Shown here: piece by piece, positions 26,502-33,746 of the stretch | How positions within the stretch are numbered: the first letter of the stretch is position 1 | Layout of the letters: each line of letters opens with the position of its first letter | Source of the DNA: an uncultured Alloprevotella sp. | GTDB lineage: Bacteria > Bacteroidota > Bacteroidia > Bacteroidales > Bacteroidaceae | DNA: 34,003 nucleotides | Direction: 5' to 3' | NCBI GenBank assembly: GCA_944322095.1 | Contig: CALUNU010000019.1 | Location: 1 to 34,003 of the forward strand | Position numbers and translations under genes: made by a program | Notes under the pieces: generated by a model | What the model saw: only the letters and a program-made list of their open reading frames with translations | The model's database searches: none | What the model was told of the DNA's origin: nothing

Positions 26502-26873
26502 ATGTACTCCGTATTAGTGATTCTGGCTATCGTTGTGGCCGTCCTTTTAATATTCATCGTGCTGATTCAAGAGTCGAAGGGCGGCGGCCTCGCGTCGAGT
26601 TTTGCTTCGTCCAATCAGATTATGGGAGTTCGCAAGACGACCGATTTCGTGGAGAAAGCCACGTGGACGCTGGCCGGCCTGCTGGTGATGCTGAGCGTAA
26701 TGACGCGTTTCTTCATCCCCGTTGGAAAAGATGTGGACGCTAACGTGACGAACATGACGATGCCGGCTCCGACGGTGCCCGCACCTGCTAAAAACGCAAC
26801 CGCCCCCGCCAAGGCTCCCGCAGCCCCTGCCCAAGGGACGCCGGCTCCGGCCAAAGCTCCGGTGCAGCAGTAA
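26502..26873 (+). CDS. secG: Preprotein translocase subunit SecG
   Basis: A small membrane subunit of SecYEG that helps SecA cycling. Of its 123 residues, the first 75 form the conserved core: helix 1 (SVLVILAIVVAVLLIFIVLI), the loop QESKGGGLASSFASSNQIMG with the family's Q-x-x-K-G-G-G-L motif, and helix 2 (TWTLAGLLVMLSVMTRFFI). The rest is a Pro/Ala/Lys-rich tail, common in this phylum. It starts 5 bp after the TPR gene and is followed by a hairpin with a T-run. Confidence 0.94.
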   Translation: MYSVLVILAIVVAVLLIFIVLIQESKGGGLASSFASSNQIMGVRKTTDFVEKATWTLAGLLVMLSVMTRFFIPVGKDVDANVTNMTMPAPTVPAPAKNATAPAKAPAAPAQGTPAPAKAPVQQ

Positions 26874-26918
26874 AACGTGGCTTTTAGGAGAAGTAATACG
26901 TCGAAACCGAGTTATTTT

Positions 26919-26968
26919 CTTCGCCCCTACTCACCTTTTTTCAGCGAGGAGAGTAGGGGCGAAGTTTT
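26919..26968 (+). terminator. Terminator after secG
   Basis: A perfect 14-bp stem (CTTCGCCCCTACTC, 26919-26932, with 26951-26964) and an 18-base loop. TTTTAA follows. Confidence 0.85.
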
Positions 26969-27080
26969 AATGAGCTTCAAGGTCTGCCGTCTGTTCCCGG
27001 GGTGTCGGCCGCAGTGTTTTGCCGACGCGTTTCAGAGCTTGCGGCAGCTCTGTTCATCGATATAAAGTAAGATACCGACT

Positions 27081-28397
27081 ATGAAAATAGCAATCGTGGG
27101 CACGGGATACGTCGGCCTCGTTTCGGGGGCATGTTTTGCCGAAATGGGCGTCGAGGTGACGTGCGTCGACATCGACGAAAAGAAAATTGAAAATTTGCAG
27201 CAGGGCATCATCCCCATCTATGAGCCCGGTCTCGACGAGATGGTGGCCCGCAACCGTCGCGAGGGGCGCCTTCGCTTCACGACGCGGCTCACCGACTGTC
27301 TGGACGACGTCGAGGCTGTCTTTTGCGCCGTAGGCACGCCGCCCGACGAGGACGGCAGTGCCGATTTGACCTACGTGCTGAATGTGGCGCACGAGGTGGG
27401 GGCCAACATGAAGAAATATACGCTCGTTGTCACCAAGAGCACCGTGCCCGTCGGGACGGCCGAAAAGGTGAAGGCAGCCATCCGCGAGGAGCTGCAACGC
27501 CGCGGCGTCGACATCGACTTCGACGTAGCTTCCAATCCCGAGTTCTTAAAAGAGGGAGCAGCCGTCAAGGACTTCATGTCGCCCGACCGCGTCGTCGTCG
27601 GCGTGGAGAGCGAACGCGCCAAGGAGCTCATGACGCGCCTTTACAGCCCGTTCATGCTCAACAACTTCCGCGTGCTTTTCACCGACATACCTTCGGCCGA
27701 GATGATTAAGTATGCGGCCAACAGCATGCTGGCCACGCGCATTTCGTTTATGAACGACATAGCCAATTTGTGCGAGCTCGTGGGCGCCGATGTCAACATG
27801 GTGCGCAAGGGCATCGGCACCGACACGCGCATTGGCAGCAAGTTTCTTTACCCCGGTTGCGGCTACGGCGGTTCTTGCTTCCCCAAGGACGTGAAAGCCC
27901 TTATCCGCACGGCCGAGCAGCAGGGCTACGACATGCGCGTTCTCAAAGCCGTCGAGGCTGTCAACGAGCGGCAGAAGTCTGTGCTCTTCGAAAAGCTCTC
28001 ACGTTTCTACGGGGGCGATTTGCGTGGCCGCACGGTGGCCCTGTGGGGCCTGGCTTTCAAGGCCGAGACCGACGATATGCGCGAGGCCACGTCGCTCGTC
28101 ACGATTGCCCGCCTGCTCGACGCCGGCTGCACCGTGCGCGTGTTCGATCCCGTGGCCATGCCCGAGTGTCAGCGGCGTTTGGGCGATGCCGTGGTCTACG
28201 CCCGCGACATGTACGACGCCGTCCTGGGAGCCGATGCTCTCTTGCTGCTCACGGAGTGGAAGCAGTTTCGTCTGCCTTCGTGGGAGGTAGTGCGCCGCTC
28301 GATGAACAGCCCCGTCGTATTCGACGGCCGCAACATCTACGACCCCGCCGAGCTGCGGCGCATGGGCTTCAGCTATGCCTCCATCGGCCGTCCGTGA
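27081..28397 (+). CDS. ugd: UDP-glucose 6-dehydrogenase
   Basis: Oxidises UDP-glucose to UDP-glucuronate with 2 NAD+, supplying uronic-acid sugars for capsule, exopolysaccharide or LPS. The 438 residues contain the Rossmann motif IAIVGTGYVGLVSGACFAEMG, the IYEPGLDE loop, KSTVPVGT, SNPEFLKEG, and the catalytic Cys266 in GCGYGGSCFPKD. The C-terminal domain has WGLAFKAETDDMREATS. All key residues are present and the length is normal. It is a single-gene unit between two hairpins, with no TAnnTTTG box recognised upstream. Close relatives include GDP-mannose dehydrogenases, but the motifs favour UDP-glucose. Confidence 0.93.
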   Translation: MKIAIVGTGYVGLVSGACFAEMGVEVTCVDIDEKKIENLQQGIIPIYEPGLDEMVARNRREGRLRFTTRLTDCLDDVEAVFCAVGTPPDEDGSADLTYVLNVAHEVGANMKKYTLVVTKSTVPVGTAEKVKAAIREELQRRGVDIDFDVASNPEFLKEGAAVKDFMSPDRVVVGVESERAKELMTRLYSPFMLNNFRVLFTDIPSAEMIKYAANSMLATRISFMNDIANLCELVGADVNMVRKGIGTDTRIGSKFLYPGCGYGGSCFPKDVKALIRTAEQQGYDMRVLKAVEAVNERQKSVLFEKLSRFYGGDLRGRTVALWGLAFKAETDDMREATSLVTIARLLDAGCTVRVFDPVAMPECQRRLGDAVVYARDMYDAVLGADALLLLTEWKQFRLPSWEVVRRSMNSPVVFDGRNIYDPAELRRMGFSYASIGRP

Positions 28398-28412
28398 TGG
28401 GGCAAAACGAAA

Positions 28413-28450
28413 AGAAAGGCCTTCCGCACCTCTTGGCGGAAGGCCTTTCT
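28413..28450. terminator. Bidirectional terminator after ugd
   Basis: A perfect 15-bp stem (AGAAAGGCCTTCCGC, 28413-28427, with 28436-28450) and an 8-base loop. A short T-run (gctttt) follows on the plus strand, and on the minus strand TTTCGTTTTG follows. It serves ugd and the convergent gene ending at 28473. Confidence 0.85.
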
Positions 28451-28472
28451 GCTTTTAGCGGGCGTGGCCGGC

Positions 28473-28913
28473 TTATCGTTTCATAAGCTCCTCCCAGAAA
28501 CGTTCCAAGTCGTCGTCGAGCCCCTGCATCAGTTCGCCGTCGAGCACGATGGTGTCGTCGTCCACGTAGTAGAGGTCGGCCAGGGTTTCTTTTTCCTCGT
28601 CGGTGAGCAGGATGGAGAAGGGTTTCAGGATGCCCATGTGCTCAAAGTCGGTTTTCATGTCGGCCACACACTGTTTCAGGACGGGCTGCACCTCTTCGTA
28701 GAAATGTTCGTCCGTGTTGCCTATCCATTCCTCCACGACGCAGCGGGTCAGCTCCGTGTCGTCGTCGTTGAAGATGAGCAGCTCGCCGCTCTCTTGTTTC
28801 ACTTGCAGATACAAATCGGTCAACGGCAGGTTTTCCACCTCCGCCGGGTATTTTGAAACCACTTTTTTCAGTGCCCTTTTTATTTGTTGCAGGGCTTGTT
28901 CCGAAGCGTTCAT
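28473..28913 (-). CDS. Conserved-looking acidic protein of unknown function
   Basis: Not recognised. The 146-residue protein has no signal peptide or membrane helix, so it is probably cytoplasmic. It begins with a basic helix (ASEQALQQIKRALKKVVSKY) and is otherwise strongly acidic, with DDD clusters (FNDDDTEL, YVDDDTIVL). The strand LTDLYLQVKQESGELLIFND suggests an alpha/beta domain. A consensus -7 box 26 bp upstream and a terminator downstream support a real single-gene unit. Confidence 0.75.
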   Translation of the reverse strand: MNASEQALQQIKRALKKVVSKYPAEVENLPLTDLYLQVKQESGELLIFNDDDTELTRCVVEEWIGNTDEHFYEEVQPVLKQCVADMKTDFEHMGILKPFSILLTDEEKETLADLYYVDDDTIVLDGELMQGLDDDLERFWEELMKR

Positions 28914-28938
28914 AAGTCAGTTGTTTTCGTACTTGTGT

Positions 28939-28946
28939 CAAATGTA
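28939..28946 (-). promoter_or_regulatory. -7 promoter box of the acidic-protein gene
   Basis: Reverse-strand TACATTTG fits TAnnTTTG, 25 bases before the start at 28913. Confidence 0.65.
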
Positions 28947-29078
28947 CGTCTTTTTTCCGTAACGTTCGCCTCTGGCCGTCTTTTTTCGCGGTGCGGTTGC
29001 GAAAAAAGGCCGTTTCCCCTCCGCGTGGCTCCCGTTGCCGTTTGCAGCCGGGCCGTGCGCCGGTGGAGGGCCCAATGC

Positions 29079-29116
29079 GCGCCGCCGCCCGTCGTTGTGT
29101 CGGCGGGCGGCGGCGC
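29079..29116 (-). terminator. GC-rich hairpin downstream of the DUF4369-like gene
   Basis: A perfect 13-bp all-GC stem (GCGCCGCCGCCCG, 29079-29091, with 29104-29116) and a 12-base loop, 23 bp past the stop at 29139. There is no U-tract. Confidence 0.6.
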
Positions 29117-29138
29117 ACGGGGGCGTATACCATTCTTT

Positions 29139-29840
29139 TCAGTGGCTTGCCTCGATCAGGTGCATGTTCTTCTGCGCGGTGCGCACGTAGTGGCTGATGT
29201 AGGGGTGGCAGAGGAACGAGGGCGGGGCTTTCTTCACGATTTTGCGTATTTGCTCCGTCATGATGGGGTAGGGATACTGGTTGCAGAGCTGGATGAAGAA
29301 GCCCGGGCCCAGCACGTTGTCGTAGTTGTCCATGATAAACTTCGTTTCGAGCTCTTCCAGTTTTTGGTTGAGGCGTTCCACCTTGGGGTTAAGCTTCTCC
29401 TTGACCTCTTCGGGCGACTTGCCGTCTCTCAGCATGCGTATGCCCGTGTGCTCCACCTCCCACATTTCGTTTTCTATGCGGTTCTTTTTTTGCAGAAAGG
29501 CATAGAGCGCCTCGTTCAGCGGCCCGCCCATGACGCTTTGCCCCACGTTGTCCACCTGCACGGTGAGCTTGGCGTTTTCGATGACCAGCGGCATCATGCT
29601 TTGTTCGTCCATATAGATCTGGGCCAGGACGATAGAGTCGACGTCGCCGATGAAATTGAAGCGGCCGTGTATCACCTCGCACGAATCTACGCAGTTCTCC
29701 TGCACTCCGTCGGGCGAAACGCGCAGATAAAGCATCCGCCCGTCGAGAAACGACGCCGAAGTGTTGCCGGCGATGTTATACTGCTCGGCGCACGAGGTGA
29801 GCGCCAGCAGACAGGAAAGCAGGTGGAAAATCATTCGCAT
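29139..29840 (-). CDS. DUF4369-like lipoprotein
   Basis: An exported lipoprotein of 233 residues. The signal peptide MRMIFHLLSCLLALTSC carries a lipobox at Cys17. The N-terminal half (about 20-115) resembles the DUF4369 beta domain that often precedes a thioredoxin-like domain in Bacteroidota (GRMLYLRVSP, VIHGRFNFIGDVD, AKLTVQVDN). The second half is helical (NEALYAFLQKKNRIENEMWE, LNPKVERLNQKLEELETKF). No thioredoxin CxxC is present, so it is the non-redox form. The start at 29840 was chosen because the -7 box at 29871-29878 overlaps the alternative ATG at 29873. Confidence 0.78.
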   Translation of the reverse strand: MRMIFHLLSCLLALTSCAEQYNIAGNTSASFLDGRMLYLRVSPDGVQENCVDSCEVIHGRFNFIGDVDSIVLAQIYMDEQSMMPLVIENAKLTVQVDNVGQSVMGGPLNEALYAFLQKKNRIENEMWEVEHTGIRMLRDGKSPEEVKEKLNPKVERLNQKLEELETKFIMDNYDNVLGPGFFIQLCNQYPYPIMTEQIRKIVKKAPPSFLCHPYISHYVRTAQKNMHLIEASH

Positions 29841-29870
29841 GATGAAACTTTTTTCTCGCTTCTGACGCGA

Positions 29871-29878
29871 CAAATTTA
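29871..29878 (-). promoter_or_regulatory. -7 promoter box of the DUF4369-like gene
   Basis: Reverse-strand TAAATTTG fits TAnnTTTG, 30 bases before the start at 29840. It rules out the longer frame, whose ATG would lie inside the box. Confidence 0.65.
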
Positions 29879-30027
29879 CAACCTTGCATGCGATTTCCCG
29901 CTGCCTGGAATGTTAGAATAGCTGAAATAAATTTTTTTTGAGGTTTATGGCCCGGAATGTAAAAAACGTGCGTTGCTTTTTTACACTTTCACCTTCCGTT
30001 CCGGCCTGCCGGCAGCCGCCTTTCCGC

Positions 30028-30402
30028 CTATTCTGTCTTTTTCAGCGCTGCCGGTATGCGAAAGGCCGTATAAACCTCCATGACGGCGGCAATCGTGAGC
30101 GTCAGTTTCCATTCGTCGCCGCGCAGAGGGCCCGTTCCGTAGGCTTTCATCAGGAGCAGGCCGGCGGTGACGAGCAGCAGGACGGCTCCCATGAGCTGCT
30201 GGCGGCGCAGGCGGCGTACCGTGACGTCGCTGCCATCGTATCGCGCCAGCATCTGCATCGACGAAAACAGCAGGGAGCCCGCCGTAAAGACCCAGGCTCC
30301 CGCCACAAACAGGCCCGGGAAGAGCGGCATCACCGCTCCCGCCAGCAGCACGATGCCCCCGGCGGCGTACAGGAAATTTTGCAGGTTCGTAAGTGTCTTC
30401 AT
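30028..30402 (-). CDS. Small four-helix membrane protein
   Basis: Not recognised as a named family. The 124 residues contain four predicted membrane helices: FLYAAGGIVLLAGAVMPLF, LFVAGAWVFTAGSLLFSSM, LMGAVLLLVTAGLLLM and LTLTIAAVMEVYTAFRI. A short basic loop (TVRRLRRQQ) lies between helices 2 and 3. It overlaps the DivIC-like gene by 4 bp, so it is translated with it and may share a cell-envelope role; this is inference from position. Confidence 0.78.
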   Translation of the reverse strand: MKTLTNLQNFLYAAGGIVLLAGAVMPLFPGLFVAGAWVFTAGSLLFSSMQMLARYDGSDVTVRRLRRQQLMGAVLLLVTAGLLLMKAYGTGPLRGDEWKLTLTIAAVMEVYTAFRIPAALKKTE

Positions 30403-30713
30403 TCGTTGTCCGTATCGTTTTCCACAACGTAGACATCCTCGTTGTCGGTTTTCATGTAGAGCCGCAGGCGGGCCACCTTTTCCACCGCCCGCGGGTCGCG
30501 TTCGAGCGAGCGGAGGGCCCGCGTGTCGGCGTCATATTTTTCGCGGTAGCGGCGTATCTCGGCGCGCAGCTGTTCGTTCTCGTCGTGCAGGCGGTAGCGG
30601 GCCATGAAGCTGTTTTCGTCTAAAAAGCCCACGATGGCCACAAAGAGCAGTGTGGCCCACAAAATTCTGTGGCGCCAGAAATAGTGTCCGATGTTGCGGA
30701 GTTTCAAGTTCAT
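30399..30713 (-). CDS. FtsB/DivIC-type septum protein
   Basis: A small bitopic division protein that bridges FtsL and FtsQ/DivIB at the septum. The 104 residues show a short cytoplasmic N-terminus, one membrane helix (WATLLFVAIVGFL, about 19-31) and a periplasmic coiled coil (LHDENEQLRAEIRRYREKYD, about 42-75). A final conserved-like segment, RDPRAVEKVARLRLYMKTDNEDVYV, resembles the E-x-x-A-R-x-x-x-x-x-x-x-x-x-E-x-x-Y/F ending of the family. The promoter lies at the end of a dispersed repeat 26 bp upstream. Confidence 0.88.
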   Translation of the reverse strand: MNLKLRNIGHYFWRHRILWATLLFVAIVGFLDENSFMARYRLHDENEQLRAEIRRYREKYDADTRALRSLERDPRAVEKVARLRLYMKTDNEDVYVVENDTDNE

Positions 30714-30739
30714 AGAGTAGGGTTCTCCTTCTTATGGTG

Positions 30740-30747
30740 CAAAGATA
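30740..30747 (-). promoter_or_regulatory. -7 promoter box of the DivIC-like operon
   Basis: Reverse-strand TATCTTTG, 26 bases before the start at 30713, carried by the first repeat unit. A second identical box lies 84 bp further upstream (30824-30831). Confidence 0.7.
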
Positions 30748-30907
30748 ACGAAAGGCGAGAGCAATGCCAAGGAAAAACTTGTTTTCCTTGGCATTGCCGA
30801 GCCGCCCCAATCTTGGGCGCAGCCAAAGATAACGAAAGGCGAGAGCAGCGCCAAGGAAAAACTTGTTTTCCTTGGCATTGCCGAGCCGCATCATATTTTG
30901 GCAAAAA
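30740..30907 (-). repeat. Two tandem 84-bp promoter-bearing repeat units
   Basis: Unit 1 is 30740-30823 and unit 2 is 30824-30907. The first 60 or so bases differ at about two positions; the right ends differ more. Each begins with caaagataacgaaaggcgag (the -7 box on the reverse strand). Each holds a hairpin with a stem of up to 16 bp (arm GCAATGCCAAGGAAAA in unit 1, loop acttg), followed by gccgagccg. An inverted copy with the same 84-bp box spacing lies at 4257-4348. Confidence 0.8.
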
Positions 30908-31207
30908 CACTGCCGGGCGCCGCTTGACGGCAGGCTGCGTGTCTTTCCTATATAAATACGCACGCGCGCGCGAGGCGGGGCCGCATTTCGGCCCGTTCCG
31001 GCTGGCGTGGAGCGGGCATCGCGTGCCCATTTTCGCCCCGGCTGGGCCCTGTTTTCGGAGAAATCAGTCCTTAAAGTTAAAAATCCGTCGCATTTGCGCA
31101 CTGCACAAATCGCTGTGGTTCAGTGCAATTATGCACCCGCAGTGTTAAATTTTCAGCTCTTGGCAAAAAAAAATCCCCGCCTCTCTTGCGGGAATATAAA
31201 AAGTCCG
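30908..31207. other. Intergenic region between repeat array and small lipoprotein gene
   Basis: No gene is seen. A cctatataaatacgcacgcg junction of AT and alternating GC lies at 30947-30974. A 5-bp CCCGC/GCGGG hairpin (31176-31180 with 31188-31192) preceded by nine A could terminate minus-strand transcription. Confidence 0.35.
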
Positions 31208-31215
31208 TACCTTTG
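31208..31215 (+). promoter_or_regulatory. -7 promoter box of the small lipoprotein
   Basis: TACCTTTG fits TAnnTTTG, with CTTG 19 bases upstream as a -33 element. The leader to the ATG at 31270 is about 50 bases and AT-rich. Confidence 0.7.
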
Positions 31216-31269
31216 CACCGGTTTTAATAAAGGCAATAGATTGTTTTACTTTAAAAATTAAAAGACAAA

Positions 31270-31488
31270 ATGAAAAAGTTAGTTTTCATGTTCGTTGCTT
31301 TCGCAGCAATCTCTTTCGCTTCTTGCGGTGGTAACACTAACGCTAACACGGAGAACGCCGACAGCGCAGCTACGGCTGACAGCGCAGCTGTTGTAGAAGA
31401 CAGCGCTGCTACGAACGACAGCCTGACCACGGACAGCGCCGCTACGACGCCCGACAGCGCCGCTACGGAAGTTGCTCCCGAGGCTTAA
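31270..31488 (+). CDS. Small low-complexity lipoprotein
   Basis: A 72-residue exported lipoprotein of unknown function. The signal peptide ends ISFASC with Cys19. The mature part is almost all Asp/Ser/Ala/Thr, built on five or six copies of a DSAAT-like unit with no hydrophobic core, so it is probably disordered and acidic. Its codons are richer in T- and A-ending choices (gct, gtt, tct, gca) than neighbouring genes, as often seen in strongly expressed genes of the phylum. The good promoter and U-tract terminator also suggest a well-expressed single-gene unit. Confidence 0.8.
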   Translation: MKKLVFMFVAFAAISFASCGGNTNANTENADSAATADSAAVVEDSAATNDSLTTDSAATTPDSAATEVAPEA

Positions 31489-31508
31489 TTGCAACGAAGA
31501 GAGAATTG

Positions 31509-31540
31509 AAACCTGCAGGGGAAACCTCGCAGGTTTTTTT
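31509..31540 (+). terminator. Rho-independent terminator of the small lipoprotein gene
   Basis: A perfect 8-bp stem AAACCTGC/GCAGGTTT (31509-31516 with 31529-31536), 12-base loop, running into TTTTTTT. Confidence 0.88.
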
Positions 31541-31572
31541 GTATAGCAACGCCAAGGGGCGCGCCACGACGG

Positions 31573-31617
31573 GCGCTGCCCGGGAAAGAACGGTTTGGCC
31601 GCTTTCCCGGGCAGCGC
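31573..31617. repeat. Perfect 16-bp inverted repeat
   Basis: Arm GCGCTGCCCGGGAAAG (31573-31588) pairs exactly with 31602-31617 across a 13-base loop. It lies between a terminator and the next promoter, and no T-tract follows on the plus strand beyond TTT. Its role is unknown: second terminator, transcript stabiliser or repeat remnant. Confidence 0.6.
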
Positions 31618-31704
31618 TTTGCGTACGTACCGCTCCGGGGCGGCATCGCAGGGCACGGTGTTCCGTTTTTGGTGCGAAAAGTTGTTTTCCCGGCGCAAAA
31701 GCCT

Positions 31705-31712
31705 TATATTTG
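31705..31712 (+). promoter_or_regulatory. -7 promoter box of the WG-repeat lipoprotein
   Basis: TATATTTG fits TAnnTTTG, 32 bases before the ATG at 31745. A TTG 20 bases upstream may be the -33 element. Confidence 0.65.
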
Positions 31713-31744
31713 CGGAAAGTTTTCATGCTTTAACATCTGTTTTT

Positions 31745-33565
31745 ATGAAGAACCCTATCCTTCTGCTTTCACTGGCAGCCATCGCGCTGCTTACGTCGTG
31801 CGGCGAGCGCAACGACGTGGAGTACATCCCGTTCCAGGAGCGCGAGGACGGCCGTTGGGGCCTTGTGGGCACCGACGGCAAGGTGCTTTTCTCCGAAGAG
31901 TTTGAGCGGCGCCCCTCCGTTGTCACCAACGGGCGCTTCGTTGCAGAGACGAAAGACGGGCGCTACGAAATCTACACCGCCGAAGAGAAGCCCAAGACCG
32001 TGGGCGGGCGCTACGTCGACGCCGGCTATTATCAGGACGGCCTCATCCCCGTGGCCGAAGAGGGCGGCCACGTCAAATACCTCGACACCGACGGGGCCGA
32101 GGCCTTTACGCTCAGCAAGGTGGAGGGCAAGGACGTTACGCGCGCCTCGGTGTTCAGCGAGGGCCTGGCCGTCTTCGAGGCAGGGGGCTATTATGGCGCC
32201 GTCGACACCAAGGGCCGCGTCGTCGTCAAGCCCGAATACATCGAGCTTCAACCTTGTCGCGACGGCAAGCTCGTGGGCGTAAGCAAGCGCTACGAGCAGG
32301 TGAGCAAGGCGGGCCAAAGGGAAAAAATGCGCGCCACCATCCTCGGCAGCGACGGCAAGGAGCTCGGCACGTTCGCGCTCAAAGAAGTGGCCTCCTGCTG
32401 GGGCGGCTTTGTAGATGGCGCCATGGCGGCAGCCCGCGAGCGCGACGGCGAGCACGAATGGGGCCTGATGGACGAAAAGGGCGAATGGCTTGTGGCTCCG
32501 AGCGACCGCTGCCGCAGCATCGGCGGCGTGCAGGGCGACCTCTTCACCTTCTCCGACGGCGAGAAGTGGGGCGTCATGAACCGCAAGGGCGAGGTGGTCA
32601 TCCGCGCCAAGTACGACATGCTCTATTTTGCCGCCGACGGCATTCTGGCCGTGCAGGACGAGGCTTACGACGAGAAAAGACCGTGGTATTTCATCGACAC
32701 CGACGACAACCGCCTGGGCAGCGACAGCTACGAGGACGTCACGGTGTTCTACGACGGCAAGCATGCCTTTGCCAAGTACTCGGAGCGGAGCTGGATTCTG
32801 CTCGACGCGAAGGGTGAAAAGGCCGAATGCGAGGCCGACATCTACGACCTGGCCTTTTATGCCACGGGCAACACCTGGGTGGAGAGCGACTACGTCGATG
32901 CCGCCGCCATCGTTGCGCAGCTCGGCATAACGGCCAGCGGCGCAGGCACCTACCGCGTGGGCATGACGGCCGAAGAGGCCATTGCGGCCACGCGCAAGGG
33001 CGGCGGCGCCCCGAGCGAAACCCCCGAGGACTACCGCTACGACGACGATTTGGGCTACGAGCAGCAGCTGGGCAAGCTCACGGCCACCTACCGCACCATC
33101 TTCCCCCTCTACATCGGCGAGGACATCACCGAGACGCGCCGCGAAAGTTACGGCTACTTCTACTACGACCACGAGGTGGTCACGGGCCACCGCTTCCGCA
33201 CGCAGCAGTCGGCGAGCGTGGCCGCCTCGCTCAACCTCTCCGGCAAGCGCATGGAGGGAAAGACCGAAAAGTTCCTCGATGCCATGAAGAAAAAAGTGCG
33301 CTCCCTGGGCAGCGTCGTGCGCGAGAACGGCGGCGCCCTGCTCGTGCGTGCCGGCGGCAATACGCTCTTGGCCTATCGCCGGGGCGCGGAGGTGGGTTGC
33401 ATCGTGATGGCGGGCGACCGCAGCGACCTCGACATCAGCGACTATGCCACGGGCGATGAGGACGACGACTATGCCGAAGGCAGCGATTCTGCGTCCGTCG
33501 AATGGGTGACCGACAGCGCAACCATCGACAGCACCGTTGCGGGAGATTCCACGGTCGCCTGGTAG
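31745..33565 (+). CDS. WG-repeat lipoprotein
   Basis: An exported lipoprotein of 606 residues; Cys19 lies in LLTSCGE. WG-type repeats, each a W-G-L/V or Y-G-A/V start, a D-x-K-G turn and a V-x-x-x-Y-D/E end, are seen from about residue 35 on. Examples are RWGLVGTDGKVLF, YYGAVDTKGRVVVKPEY, EWGLMDEKGEWLVAP and KWGVMNRKGEVVIRAKYD. The last 200 residues are not WG repeats and contain a YRVGMTAEEAIAATRKGG segment. The acidic Ser/Asp tail (DDDYAEGSDSASVEW) resembles the DSAAT protein upstream. The function is unknown. The frame is open 50 codons further up, but 31745 starts the signal peptide after the -7 box. Confidence 0.85.
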   Translation: MKNPILLLSLAAIALLTSCGERNDVEYIPFQEREDGRWGLVGTDGKVLFSEEFERRPSVVTNGRFVAETKDGRYEIYTAEEKPKTVGGRYVDAGYYQDGLIPVAEEGGHVKYLDTDGAEAFTLSKVEGKDVTRASVFSEGLAVFEAGGYYGAVDTKGRVVVKPEYIELQPCRDGKLVGVSKRYEQVSKAGQREKMRATILGSDGKELGTFALKEVASCWGGFVDGAMAAARERDGEHEWGLMDEKGEWLVAPSDRCRSIGGVQGDLFTFSDGEKWGVMNRKGEVVIRAKYDMLYFAADGILAVQDEAYDEKRPWYFIDTDDNRLGSDSYEDVTVFYDGKHAFAKYSERSWILLDAKGEKAECEADIYDLAFYATGNTWVESDYVDAAAIVAQLGITASGAGTYRVGMTAEEAIAATRKGGGAPSETPEDYRYDDDLGYEQQLGKLTATYRTIFPLYIGEDITETRRESYGYFYYDHEVVTGHRFRTQQSASVAASLNLSGKRMEGKTEKFLDAMKKKVRSLGSVVRENGGALLVRAGGNTLLAYRRGAEVGCIVMAGDRSDLDISDYATGDEDDDYAEGSDSASVEWVTDSATIDSTVAGDSTVAW

Positions 33566-33593
33566 CAATCTCCGTCCGCATCATTTTTACAGT

Positions 33594-33636
33594 AGCCCCC
33601 GCGCAGTGCAGGCAAAGCATCTGCCGGGGGCTTTTT
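33594..33636 (+). terminator. Rho-independent terminator of the WG-repeat gene
   Basis: Stem AGCCCCCG/CGGGGGCT (33594-33601 with 33625-33632), a long loop that can pair gcag with ctgc, then TTTTTC. Confidence 0.8.
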
Positions 33637-33746
33637 CTTGGCTTTCTCTCGTCATTTCGTGCGGCGTGAATCATTTTACATGCCCGTTCGTAAGCGTTAC
33701 GTCCGAGCAGCGCGTTTTCACGAACGATTTGTCTGTGTTTTCCGCC

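Noticed and set aside
30532..31101. Minus-strand open frame across the 84-bp repeats
   Set aside because: It runs through repeated non-coding units and into the divIC-like gene in another frame; the peptide repeats only because the DNA does.
31769..33568. Minus-strand open frame of 599 codons
   Set aside because: It mirrors the WG-repeat gene and has no motif or start signals.
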